Positions 28,686-37,616 of a DNA stretch of 64,000 nt are shown here, in pieces. The position numbers and the translations under genes are program-made. Source of the stretch: Paenibacillus pabuli NBRC 13638 (GTDB lineage Bacteria; Bacillota; Bacilli; Paenibacillales; Paenibacillaceae). The stretch is from the NCBI RefSeq assembly GCF_001514495.1, contig NZ_BCNM01000001.1, positions 62,001-126,000 on the forward strand, written 5' to 3'. The notes below the pieces were generated by a model. It ran no database searches and had not been told where the DNA came from. It saw nothing but the letters and a program-made list of their open reading frames with translations. Every line of letters begins with the position of its first letter. Positions within the stretch are counted from its first letter, which is position 1.

Positions 28686-28803
28686 CACCTCCCTATAGAA
28701 ATAATTTCAATATATGAAAAATTCACAATAGAAAATCATTTATCGCACCGCTAATCTTTTTCCTCTTCCCCAACCCATCACACACGCCCAGTGTAATAAC
28801 ACC

Positions 28804-28920
28804 ATGAAGTACCACATTCTACCCTGAAAAAGGAAATTATTTTTCGTACTTCAGACTGTACCTTCAGAAGTTGTACTCGATCCGTCTCCATTTTGAAAAT
28901 GAAGTACCTTATGATAAGGT
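28804..28920. promoter_or_regulatory. Repeated GAAGTAC motifs and a palindrome upstream of the NagZ-like gene
   Basis: ATGAAGTACC occurs at 28804 and 28899, with an inverted GTACTTCA at 28846. A 15-bp palindrome ACCTTATGATAAGGT lies at 28906-28920 and contains TATGAT, a possible -10 box. These may form the control region of the gene starting at 28978. The rest of the 379-bp gap from 28599 holds only the terminator. Confidence 0.4.
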
Positions 28921-28977
28921 TAGGCCTGAACCACATTCAACCTGAATGAAAACAACGCTTAAGGAGGATGACCATCC

Positions 28978-30357
28978 TTGTACATCCATAGTCACCATTC
29001 AAAAAACAAACACATAAACACGCTTCAATTGTTGCTGCTGCTATTGGGAGTAGTCCTGCTCTTATCCGCATGTGGGCCGTCACAAAAGCCTTCCTCATCC
29101 GCAGACTCGAACGCCGGATCAACTACAGGGCCATCCACGTCGCACACGTCAGAGCAGGGGGAGCATCAAGCCGGAACGGATACAGATGCGAGTTCAAACG
29201 GAGGAGCTAATGATCAGGATGATCAACAGAATACAGTGCCTCCGCAGGAAGAGAAAGATTCGTTACAAGCGCAGCTCGACCAATTGTCTTTGGATGAGAA
29301 GATTGGACAGATGATCCTGGCAGGTGTTCAAGGGACCACTTTGGATGCTCAAGCGAAACAGATGATCACGGATCAGAAAGTGGGAGGGATTATTTTCTAT
29401 GCGAATAATGTCTCGACCCTTCAAGGGACTGCAAAGTTCGTACAATCCATTAAGGATGCGAATCGTTCCAATCCGGTTCCAATTTTCATGAGTGTGGACC
29501 AGGAAGGCGGCAAAGTTAGCCGCATGCCTGAAACGGTAGAAACCATACCTTCCAATAGAAAAGTCGGCAAGACGAAGGATGCTGATCTGGCTGAAACGAT
29601 GGGGGAATTGCTGGCCCGTCAGATAAAACTTGTAGGTTTTAACGTTGACTTTGCCCCGGTGCTGGATGTGAACAGTAATCCGAAAAACCCGGTCATTGGG
29701 GATCGTTCATTTGGCAGTTCAGCCGATCTGGTATCCCGAATGGGTATAGCCGAGATGAAAGGGCTGCGAAGTGAAGGGATAATTCCGGTCGTGAAACATT
29801 TTCCCGGCCATGGAGACACGTCAGTGGACTCCCACTTGGATCTGCCTGTCGTCAACAAAACAGAAAAGCAACTCGCTCAGCTGGAGTGGATTCCGTTCGA
29901 AGATGCGGTCAAGGAACAGGTTGAAGCGGTTATGGTAGCCCATATTCTGTTTCCAAAGCTTGATCCCGATCATCCGGCCTCCTTGTCGGACGTCATTATT
30001 GGTCAGCATTTGCGCGGAAAGTTCAAGTATGATGGTGTGGTTATCACAGATGATCTGAGCATGGGCGCCATTGCCAAAAACTACAAACTGGACGACGCAG
30101 CGGTTGCGACGGTACAGGCCGGGAGCGATATTCTGCTGGTAGCTCACAGTTATGAGAGTGCCAAGACCATTTTTGATACGCTGATGAGCGCGGTGAAGTC
30201 AGGGAAGATTTCGGAATCCCGAATTAATGAAAGTGCATATCGAATTCTGGCTTTGAAGCAGAAGTATAACTTGTCTGATGAGGAGCAGCCGTCAGGAAAT
30301 CTGAAGCAGTTGAACGCTGACATTCTGGATTGGCGCAAGCAGGCCGATGCCCGATAG
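28978..30357 (+). CDS. Lipoprotein beta-N-acetylhexosaminidase, glycoside hydrolase family 3 (NagZ-like)
   Basis: 459 residues, TTG start after AAGGAGGA. The signal peptide ends in the lipobox LSAC, so the protein is membrane-anchored outside the cell; a Ser/Thr/Gln-rich linker of about 70 residues follows. The GH3 domain shows DQEGGKVSRMP, NVDFAPVLDVNSNPKNPVIGDRS-type segments, KHFPGHGDTSVDSHLDLP (catalytic His loop) and VITDDLSMGA with the nucleophile Asp near 358. Expected activity: release of N-acetylglucosamine from cell-wall fragments, as B. subtilis NagZ does. The C-terminal domain of the longer YbbD-type enzymes is absent. Confidence 0.92.
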   Translation: MYIHSHHSKNKHINTLQLLLLLLGVVLLLSACGPSQKPSSSADSNAGSTTGPSTSHTSEQGEHQAGTDTDASSNGGANDQDDQQNTVPPQEEKDSLQAQLDQLSLDEKIGQMILAGVQGTTLDAQAKQMITDQKVGGIIFYANNVSTLQGTAKFVQSIKDANRSNPVPIFMSVDQEGGKVSRMPETVETIPSNRKVGKTKDADLAETMGELLARQIKLVGFNVDFAPVLDVNSNPKNPVIGDRSFGSSADLVSRMGIAEMKGLRSEGIIPVVKHFPGHGDTSVDSHLDLPVVNKTEKQLAQLEWIPFEDAVKEQVEAVMVAHILFPKLDPDHPASLSDVIIGQHLRGKFKYDGVVITDDLSMGAIAKNYKLDDAAVATVQAGSDILLVAHSYESAKTIFDTLMSAVKSGKISESRINESAYRILALKQKYNLSDEEQPSGNLKQLNADILDWRKQADAR

Positions 30358-30432
30358 TCCCTACCTGTGTTATGATTTTGGAACAAGAAACGCATATTCC
30401 ATTATTACAGGTAAGAGGTGAGACCTTTTTTT

Positions 30433-31137
30433 ATGTATACCATAATGATTGTAGAAGATGATCCGAAGATTGCAGGTCTGCTTAAGTCGCATATCGAGCG
30501 ATATGGTGACAGAGCCGTTTCGGTTGAAGATTTTGAGCAGGTCGTTCAACAGTTTGAACAAATCAAGCCACATGTCGTGCTGCTGGATATCAACTTGCCA
30601 AGTTACGATGGATTCTACTGGTGTCGTCAGATTCGCTCCATCTCCACATGCCCAATCATATTCATTTCGGCCCGTAGTGGCAAAATGGATCAGGTCATGG
30701 CGCTTGAGAACGGTGCGGACGATTATATCACAAAGCCGTTTGAGCATGAAATTGTCATGGCCAAAATCCGAAGTCAGCTGCGCCGGGTATATGGAGATTA
30801 CGCTGTACGTCATGAAGAACGCAAAGTTGAACTGGATGGACTGACGGTTTATCTGGAAAGATTGGAGATGGAGCTGGGTGACCGCAAGATACAGCTAACC
30901 AAGAAAGAAACCATTTTGCTGGAGACGCTGCTGCGTCGCAGTCCGAAGCTTGTCAGCCGTGAAACCATTTTGGAAAAGCTGTGGGATGATTCCTTTGTAG
31001 ATGACAATACACTTAGCGTTAATGTAACCCGAGTGCGTAAACGACTGACTGAGTTGGGAATTACGGATGCACTGGAAACGGTTCGAGGTTCCGGTTATCG
31101 ACTCAACAGCAATTGGAAGGCTTCGTCACAGGCATGA
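30433..31137 (+). CDS. OmpR-family response regulator (BceR-like)
   Basis: 234 residues with receiver domain (VEDDPK, Asp in VLLDINLPSYDG, Lys in TKPF) and winged helix. ATG 30433 is chosen after AGAGGTG; a GTG at 30418 lacks a ribosome site. The stop overlaps the kinase start (ATGA). The LLDINLP motif and the following short-loop kinase and ABC transporter are typical of the BceR group of peptide-antibiotic response systems. Confidence 0.92.
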   Translation: MYTIMIVEDDPKIAGLLKSHIERYGDRAVSVEDFEQVVQQFEQIKPHVVLLDINLPSYDGFYWCRQIRSISTCPIIFISARSGKMDQVMALENGADDYITKPFEHEIVMAKIRSQLRRVYGDYAVRHEERKVELDGLTVYLERLEMELGDRKIQLTKKETILLETLLRRSPKLVSRETILEKLWDDSFVDDNTLSVNVTRVRKRLTELGITDALETVRGSGYRLNSNWKASSQA

Positions 31138-32120
31138 AATTGTTTATCAAGGAACATGTCGTATTGACCTGTTGGGTGATCGTAGTGCTGCTTACTGTTG
31201 TTGCGGTCTTCTGGTACGATGGCTATGATCACTGGTTAACGGCCGCCTATGCTGTATCACTGGGGTTATGTCTGTACGCAGGGTATCTCGTTTATCGGTA
31301 TTTGTCCCATCGCATGTTTTATGCGCGGATGTCCCAGCGAATGAATGATCTCAAAGAATTCGTTCCACTGAATGAGCCCGCGCCCTTACCGCAGGCATTG
31401 GCAAAACTGCTGGATTCACAGTATGGTCATTATCATGGTCATTTGCATCGTCTGGAACAGCGTCAACAGGAATACCTGACATTTATGAATCAATGGGTTC
31501 ATCAGATGAAGACGCCATTGTCCGTCATTGAACTGACGGTGGAAGATCAGGAAGATGAAGACCCTCGTTTCATCAGTATTCGAGAGGAAGCAGACCAGAT
31601 GAGACGAGGACTGGAAACCGTGTTGTACATGGCGAGGCTGGAAACATTTGAACAGGATTTCAGTGTGGAACCAGTATCGCTCAAGCTTGCTGGGGAAGAA
31701 GCAATTCATGAACTGAAACGTTTCTTCATTCGTAATCACGTATATCCCGAGATGCGGATTGACTCTGCGTTAACGGTACAGTCGGATGCCAAGTGGATTC
31801 GTTTTGTCCTCGTACAGCTGCTGTCCAATGCAATCAAGTACTCTTCCGGAGGGGATGGACAAAAGGTCCACATTCAGGCTTACGAATCCGCACGGTCGAT
31901 CATCCTTGAAGTGAAAGACCATGGGGTAGGCATTCCCAAGTCGGATCTCAACCGCGTCTTCCAGCCTTTTTTCACCGGGGAGAATGGACGTCACTTTAAG
32001 GAATCCACGGGCATGGGCTTGTACATTGTGAAGGATGTACTTACACGAATGAACCACCGCATTGATCTAACATCGATTCATGGAGAAGGTACAACCGTAA
32101 CCATTACATTTGAAACCTGA
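31134..32120 (+). CDS. Intramembrane-sensing histidine kinase (BceS-like)
   Basis: 328 residues: two transmembrane helices near 9-29 and 38-60 with a tiny loop between them, then the DHp domain with His near 123 in WVHQMKTPLSV and a HATPase domain (LLSNAIKYSS, DHGVGIP, STGMGLYIVK). The F-x-x-x-W-V-H-Q-M-K-T-P motif is characteristic of BceS-type kinases, which sense peptide antibiotics through the transport activity of their BceAB partner rather than directly. Confidence 0.93.
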   Translation: MKLFIKEHVVLTCWVIVVLLTVVAVFWYDGYDHWLTAAYAVSLGLCLYAGYLVYRYLSHRMFYARMSQRMNDLKEFVPLNEPAPLPQALAKLLDSQYGHYHGHLHRLEQRQQEYLTFMNQWVHQMKTPLSVIELTVEDQEDEDPRFISIREEADQMRRGLETVLYMARLETFEQDFSVEPVSLKLAGEEAIHELKRFFIRNHVYPEMRIDSALTVQSDAKWIRFVLVQLLSNAIKYSSGGDGQKVHIQAYESARSIILEVKDHGVGIPKSDLNRVFQPFFTGENGRHFKESTGMGLYIVKDVLTRMNHRIDLTSIHGEGTTVTITFET

Positions 32121-32146
32121 ACATAAAGCAGCATAATGCGGGGCGG

Positions 32147-32199
32147 AATGAGAAGACGTCTGGTTCCTTTGACAGGGATCAGCGTCTTTCTCATTTTCT
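32147..32199 (+). terminator. Terminator between kinase and transporter genes
   Basis: AATGAGAAGACG pairs with CGTCTTTCTCATT (one bulge), followed by TTCT. The 295-bp gap implies a separate inducible promoter for the transporter, as in bce loci. AACCTT at about 32248 and AAGGTT at about 32273 form an inverted repeat within it. Confidence 0.65.
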
Positions 32200-32415
32200 A
32201 CATACAAGAATAAGACATGGTCAACGAGAGGATGTAAACTTTGGCAACCTTACAATAATGTCATGAAGATGAAAGGTTAATCCATAGGAGAACAGTCGAA
32301 ACTTCGATAGAATGAAGTCAGAAAGTAAGGAAGGAAGCAGCATCATCCATTTGCAGAGGAATTCATCCAAACTTATTTTAATTCAAATTCGAAGCCTAAA
32401 AGGAGTCATCTATCT

Positions 32416-33186
32416 ATGGAGATATGTTCAGTGAAACAGATTAGCAAAATTTATAAAGGAGTCGTGTCTTACGAAGCCTTGTCAGGTATTGATCTCAGTA
32501 TTCAGGAGGGAGAATTCGTTGGCATCATGGGTCCATCCGGCAGCGGCAAAACCACGTTGCTGAACATGATTTCGACCATTGACCACCCTACTTCCGGTGA
32601 ATTGCAGATTGCAGGAAAGAACCCGTTTGAACTGAATCATGATGAACTGGCCTTGTTCAGACGGAGAGAGCTGGGGTTTGTGTTTCAGTCCTTTAACTTG
32701 CTGAATACACTCACGGTAAAAGAAAATATTGTCCTGCCACTTACCCTCGACGGAGTATCTGTTGAGGAGATGAATGATCGGGTTGGCCGACTGGCTGAGA
32801 AGCTTGGCATCGCAGCTCTTCTGGATAAACGCACCTATGAAATCTCCGGAGGGCAAGCTCAGCGGACAGCAATCGCACGGGCCCTGATCCATTCCCCCAA
32901 GCTGGTGCTGGCGGATGAACCTACAGGAAATCTTGATTCGAAGGCAGCCCGTGATGTGATGGAGATACTGGAACGCCGTAACCAGGAAGATCGGGCCACC
33001 ATGCTGCTGGTCACTCATGATGCTGTTGCTGCGAGTTATTGCAGCCGGGTTGTATTTATTAAGGATGGAAGACTGTACAACGAAATTCATTATGGAGATA
33101 GCCGATCGACGTTCTATCAGCGGATCATCAACGTGTTATCCCTGATGGGAGGATCGGGACATGAATTTTCGCCAGTTCGCCATTAA
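32416..33186 (+). CDS. BceA-like ABC transporter ATP-binding protein
   Basis: 256 residues, ATG after AAAGGAG. Walker A GPSGSGKTT, Q-loop FVFQSFNLLNTLTVKENI, signature ISGGQAQRTAIARAL, Walker B LVLADEPTGNLD and switch His are present. This is the MacB/BceA-type subfamily. It overlaps the permease gene by 26 bp and should act with it as a detoxification and sensing transporter for peptide antibiotics such as bacitracin or lantibiotics. Confidence 0.93.
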   Translation: MEICSVKQISKIYKGVVSYEALSGIDLSIQEGEFVGIMGPSGSGKTTLLNMISTIDHPTSGELQIAGKNPFELNHDELALFRRRELGFVFQSFNLLNTLTVKENIVLPLTLDGVSVEEMNDRVGRLAEKLGIAALLDKRTYEISGGQAQRTAIARALIHSPKLVLADEPTGNLDSKAARDVMEILERRNQEDRATMLLVTHDAVAASYCSRVVFIKDGRLYNEIHYGDSRSTFYQRIINVLSLMGGSGHEFSPVRH

Positions 33187-35119
33187 TAATGTCGTTCGGA
33201 ACAAACGCATTTATCTGGCCCATTTTCTGAGCAGTACGTTTTCGGTCATGATCTTTTTTACGTATGCGCTGCTCTTGTTCCACCCGGATCTGAAGGAGGG
33301 ACTGAAAGGTTCAAGCAGTACAGTGACCTTGCTTGCGAATCAGGGGTTTCTGATTGCGGAGATCATTATTTTTATCTTTTCGTTCCTGTTTCTGCTCTAT
33401 TCCGTAGGTTCATTTCTCAAGACACGTAAAAAAGAATTTGGCATATTTCAAATCATCGGCATGACCCGTAAACAGATGAACCGCCTCTTATTTATGGAAA
33501 ACATGTGTATCGGACTTGCTGCCATTGTGGCAGGGGTCGGATTGGGACTGATCTTTGCCAAGCTCATCTTGCTGATCTGCGGTTCCATGCTGGCTGTGGA
33601 AAACAGCCTCCGATTTTATTTTCCAGTAAAGGCTATCGCACTTACTGTCGGTGCATTTTTGCTGCTGTTTGTTGTGGTTGCACTGTCGTCATCCCTTTTA
33701 ATGCGAAAAGGATCATTGATTGACCTTGTGAAATCGGAAGAAAAACCGAAACCGGAGCCTAAGGCTTCTCGTCTATTAGCACTGCTCTCCGTCATACTCA
33801 TTGGAGGTGGGTATGCGGGCGTCTTTGCCTTTGTATGGGTGGCATTTTCCTTCCCGCTGCTGTTGGGCAGCGTTGTTGTGGTCATTGTGGGTACCTATCT
33901 GTTGTTTACCCAGCTCAGTGTGTATGTCATTCGGGCACTCAAAAGAAGTGAGCGTTTGTTTTTTCGAAAAACGAATCTGCTGTTCCTGTCCGAACTTGCC
34001 TATCGAATGAAAGATAATGCGGTCATGTTTTTTATGGTAAGTGTGATCTCGGCCTCCGCCTTTACGGGAATTGGCACAATGCTGGCGATTGCTGATCCGG
34101 GCTTGTCATCCATGGCGAATCCATATGCGTTTACTTATCAAAATTCATGGAGTTCGCCAAGTACAGAACGTAATATCAGGGAAATCGAAGAGACCTTGAT
34201 TGATAACGAAGTTCCTTACCAGAAAGGAAGTTACATTCCGCTGTTTGATAACGAGGGCAACTATATCATCAAACTCAGCGAGTATAATCATCTTGCCAAG
34301 GCACTTGGTTACAAAGAGCGGACTTTGGAGAATGGCAACGACTCATTTATGAGCCCGGGTAATCTGACGAGTCGCAAGGCGTTACGTGCACAGGCCGGGC
34401 AGGGTTCCCCTCAGGAAGATATCGAATTGTGGGTTGGAGAAACTCAAGAAAAGGTGCGATTAACGACACCTGGAACCGATATCGTCATACCGGTTGAGTC
34501 AAGAACGGACGTTTATGTGGTGTCCAATGACCTGTACGATAAGATGAATCAACAATTTAAGAATGAAATCGAAGCGGATGAAAATTTTTATTTCAATAAA
34601 ATGACCCAATTTGTTGTGGCCGATTGGATGGGGACGCGTCGTTTTGCACCTGATCTGATCGAATCCATTCAAAATGACTCGAGAAATAAGGGCTACTTCA
34701 CGATCAGCGCTCTCGTGCTGGATTGGCTTAATTCCAAACAAACCAATGGAATTATCCTTATTCTGAGTGGATTGATTGGCATCGTCTTTTTTACCTTTGC
34801 TGCAAGTTTTACCTACTTCCGATTATATGCGGATCTGGAACGGGACGAAGAGCAGTACCGCATGATTGGCAAGATGGGACTGAGTCGACCGGAGCTTCGC
34901 AACATCGTGACCAGACAGTTGGTATTAATGTTTTTCCTGCCAATAGCATTAGCTATTATCCACAGCTCCGTTGCATTTGTCGCATTGCAACAATTGGTTG
35001 ATTTCTCTGTCATGGGCTATACTTTGCGCATATTCCTGGTATTTGCATCGATGCAGATTCTGTTCTTCCTGTTGGTACGCTGGCGCTATCTGCGCAATAT
35101 GTATGCCAAATTGGTCTAA
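33161..35119 (+). CDS. BceB-like ABC transporter permease
   Basis: 652 residues with the BceB layout: ten predicted helices and a large extracellular domain of about 200 residues (roughly 325-530) between helices 7 and 8. Starts MNFRQFAINNVVRNKR, the conserved BceB N-terminus, after GGGAGG. FtsX-like cores flank helices 2-4 and 8-10. The extracellular domain determines peptide specificity in this family. It probably signals to the upstream BceS-like kinase. Confidence 0.93.
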   Translation: MNFRQFAINNVVRNKRIYLAHFLSSTFSVMIFFTYALLLFHPDLKEGLKGSSSTVTLLANQGFLIAEIIIFIFSFLFLLYSVGSFLKTRKKEFGIFQIIGMTRKQMNRLLFMENMCIGLAAIVAGVGLGLIFAKLILLICGSMLAVENSLRFYFPVKAIALTVGAFLLLFVVVALSSSLLMRKGSLIDLVKSEEKPKPEPKASRLLALLSVILIGGGYAGVFAFVWVAFSFPLLLGSVVVVIVGTYLLFTQLSVYVIRALKRSERLFFRKTNLLFLSELAYRMKDNAVMFFMVSVISASAFTGIGTMLAIADPGLSSMANPYAFTYQNSWSSPSTERNIREIEETLIDNEVPYQKGSYIPLFDNEGNYIIKLSEYNHLAKALGYKERTLENGNDSFMSPGNLTSRKALRAQAGQGSPQEDIELWVGETQEKVRLTTPGTDIVIPVESRTDVYVVSNDLYDKMNQQFKNEIEADENFYFNKMTQFVVADWMGTRRFAPDLIESIQNDSRNKGYFTISALVLDWLNSKQTNGIILILSGLIGIVFFTFAASFTYFRLYADLERDEEQYRMIGKMGLSRPELRNIVTRQLVLMFFLPIALAIIHSSVAFVALQQLVDFSVMGYTLRIFLVFASMQILFFLLVRWRYLRNMYAKLV

Positions 35120-35123
35120 TATA

Positions 35124-35165
35124 CAAACACCGAACCGGGGGTTCGGTGTTTGTTGACTTTTTCCT
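35124..35165 (+). terminator. Terminator after the BceAB-like operon
   Basis: CAAACACCGAACC / GGTTCGGTGTTTG, 13-bp perfect stem with a 3-nt loop, then TTGACTTTTT. Confidence 0.85.
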
Positions 35166-35189
35166 CCAAAGCAAAGTACTATTTCAATA

Positions 35190-35204
35190 GATACAATCTG
35201 TATC
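35190..35204. promoter_or_regulatory. 15-bp inverted repeat GATACAATCTGTATC, candidate operator
   Basis: Differs in one central base from the palindrome at 25793-25807 and lies 75 bp before the HpaB-like gene. Confidence 0.6.
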
Positions 35205-35279
35205 GTTGTGACATGACTTTCGTTTTAAAAGATTAGTATATTGAACTTCATAGCCTGTTAGCCGAGAAGGAGGATTACT

Positions 35280-36722
35280 TTGAGCATAACGATGTCTCGT
35301 GGACAAGCGTATCTGCAACGGTTGAATGACGAACGGAAGGTATGGCTTGATGGAGAAATTATTCGCGTAACGGAGCATCCTGCCTTCCGGGGAACCTTGC
35401 AAACGGTTGAACGTTTGTTCAATCTGGTGGATGATTCGGACACGAGAGAAATTGTTGCATATTGGGATGAGCCGACGGGTGGATATGCACACCAAGCCTT
35501 TCGAGTACCCCGCAATGCTCAGGAGATCAGCAACAGGGCAGCAGCCTTTCGATTGTGGTCTGATCGCACCTACGGGGTAATGAGCCGTCTCTCGGATTAC
35601 GCCCGCTCCCGTCTGACGGGTTGGTACGCCACACGGGACGAGATGGCAGCACATGACCCGGCATATGCGGGCAAGATCGCTGCCTATTATGATGAAGCAA
35701 AACGAAAGGATGCGTTCCTGACCATTGTCCAGCGTGATCCGCAGATCAATCGCTCTCTTCCTGTAGGGGAAGATGAAGATGCGATGCTTCGAATCATTAG
35801 CACGAATACAGAGGGCGTTGTGATCCGTGGTGCCAAGATGGTGGCAACTGCTGCTCCATATGCGGATGATATCATTGCATATCCGATCCAGCGTATTCCT
35901 GGGCATCGCCCGGAGCTGGCGCATATGGTTATTGTTGCAGCGGGAAGTCCAGGATTACATATGATATGTAGAGAATCTTTTGCGACACCGGATTCAGCTA
36001 CCGCTCATCCGCTCAGTATGCAGTATGATGAGATGGATGCCGTTTTATTTTTTGACGACGTATTCGTACCTTGGGAGCGTGTACTGTTACATAATAATCC
36101 GGAAGCGGTATGGCAGATCCGCTGCAACGCAGCATCTTCCAGCCTGGCCTATCATCAGAGCATTATACGGCTGCATTCGAAGCTGGAATTCATTACAGCC
36201 ATTACGTCTTCGATCGCCAAGGAAATTGGAGTAGATTCCTTCCTTAACGTCCAGGAACAGCTAGGGGAGATGATCAGTCAGATGCAGACGATTGAAGGAC
36301 TCATCATCGCTTCCGAGGCACAAGCTGCACCGGATGTTCATGGTAACTGGCTTCCATCCTTCAAATATATCGAAACAGCCCGGAATCTGGGAAACCGTTA
36401 TTACCCACGCGCTGTAGAGATTTTGAAGACCATTGCCGCAGGTGGCCTTATTCAGATCCCTTCCGGGAAGCTCGAGCTTGAAGGAAGTCTCAGCTCCATG
36501 ATGAACAAATATCTTGGAGGCGTAACGATGCAGGCACCGGAGAAGATTCGATTATTCCAACTCGCCTGGGAGCTTACGGGAAGTCCGCTCGGAGCCAGAC
36601 ATGATCTGTATGAACGTTTCTATGCCGGTGATCCGGTACGCAACCGGGCGAGTCAGTATGTGCAATATGACAAGGACCGACTATATGCACGGGTTGAACC
36701 ATGGTTACGCAGCGAGCCATGA
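35280..36722 (+). CDS. 4-hydroxyphenylacetate 3-monooxygenase family protein (HpaB-type oxygenase)
   Basis: 480 residues, TTG start after AAGGAGGA. The acyl-CoA-dehydrogenase-like fold of HpaB is evident: N-terminal domain with GQAYLQRLNDERKVWLDGE, beta domain with VIRGAKMVATAAPYADD, FFDDVFVPWERV, and a helical C-terminal domain ending with YERFYAGDP. Such enzymes hydroxylate phenols using FADH2 supplied by a separate reductase (HpaC). No reductase gene is adjacent. The substrate may be 4-hydroxyphenylacetate or another phenol. Confidence 0.9.
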   Translation: MSITMSRGQAYLQRLNDERKVWLDGEIIRVTEHPAFRGTLQTVERLFNLVDDSDTREIVAYWDEPTGGYAHQAFRVPRNAQEISNRAAAFRLWSDRTYGVMSRLSDYARSRLTGWYATRDEMAAHDPAYAGKIAAYYDEAKRKDAFLTIVQRDPQINRSLPVGEDEDAMLRIISTNTEGVVIRGAKMVATAAPYADDIIAYPIQRIPGHRPELAHMVIVAAGSPGLHMICRESFATPDSATAHPLSMQYDEMDAVLFFDDVFVPWERVLLHNNPEAVWQIRCNAASSSLAYHQSIIRLHSKLEFITAITSSIAKEIGVDSFLNVQEQLGEMISQMQTIEGLIIASEAQAAPDVHGNWLPSFKYIETARNLGNRYYPRAVEILKTIAAGGLIQIPSGKLELEGSLSSMMNKYLGGVTMQAPEKIRLFQLAWELTGSPLGARHDLYERFYAGDPVRNRASQYVQYDKDRLYARVEPWLRSEP

Positions 36723-36760
36723 ATAAACGTATGAAACGTTGTTTATTGGGGTTCGGATTT

Positions 36761-36790
36761 AAAGCTCTGGCCTGATGCCCGGGCTTTTTA
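36761..36790 (+). terminator. Terminator after the HpaB-like gene
   Basis: AAAGCTCTGGC / GCCCGGGCTTT stem with G-T wobbles and a T-run. Confidence 0.75.
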
Positions 36791-36908
36791 TTTAGGTTAT
36801 CTTTAGAAATGATTTAGATTGAATTAAGAGACGTAGTATATAGTAGTAACGTATAGAGATGTGAACAATAGCAAACGGAATGATTGAAACAGGAATGAGA
36901 GGATTCGC

Positions 36909-37616
36909 ATGAGATACACACTACTAATTGCAGATGACGAACCCGAAATTGTGGAACTGCTCCAGCTGTATCTGGAGAAGGATTATAACATTGTGACAGC
37001 CGTTAATGGAGTAGATGCACTAGAGTGTATCCGTTCGAGCCAGATCGATCTGGTCATACTGGATATTATGATGCCTGTGATGGATGGACTTCAGTTAATC
37101 AAACAAATCAGGTCCACACACCATATGCCTGTTCTGTTCCTGTCAGCCAAGAGCCAGGATCATGACAAAATCCTTGGACTTGGACTGGGTGCTGATGATT
37201 ATATCTCCAAGCCATTTAATCCGTTGGAGATTGTCGCCAGAGTGGAAGCTTTGCTCAGAAGGGTGAATCAATTCGACGCACCGGAAGTGCCTGCTGCCCA
37301 AGAGGTACATTTGACTCTGGGTGAGCTTGTGCTTGATCGATCCCAATGCATTCTTTTTCGCTCGGGGAGGCCTGTGACGTTGACCTCTACAGAATATAAA
37401 ATCGTGGAGCTTCTGCTGGAGCAGCCAGGTCGGGTCTTCACTCGCAAAAAAATATACGAAGCCGTCTGGGGTGATTATTACGCGCATGAGGACAGCACGA
37501 TAATGGTACATATCAGCAACATTCGGGAGAAGATCGAGCGTGACTCCAGGCAACCGGAATATTTAAAAACGATAAGGGGACTGGGATACAAAATTGAAGC
37601 GCCCATGGAAAGCTAG
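36909..37616 (+). CDS. OmpR-family response regulator
   Basis: 235 residues; receiver domain (ADDEPE, Asp in VILDIMMPVMDG, Lys in SKPF) and winged helix (DSTIMVHISNIREKIE). ATG after GAGAGG. The kinase gene begins inside its last codons, so the two are translationally linked. No transporter follows that would hint at the signal. Confidence 0.93.
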   Translation: MRYTLLIADDEPEIVELLQLYLEKDYNIVTAVNGVDALECIRSSQIDLVILDIMMPVMDGLQLIKQIRSTHHMPVLFLSAKSQDHDKILGLGLGADDYISKPFNPLEIVARVEALLRRVNQFDAPEVPAAQEVHLTLGELVLDRSQCILFRSGRPVTLTSTEYKIVELLLEQPGRVFTRKKIYEAVWGDYYAHEDSTIMVHISNIREKIERDSRQPEYLKTIRGLGYKIEAPMES

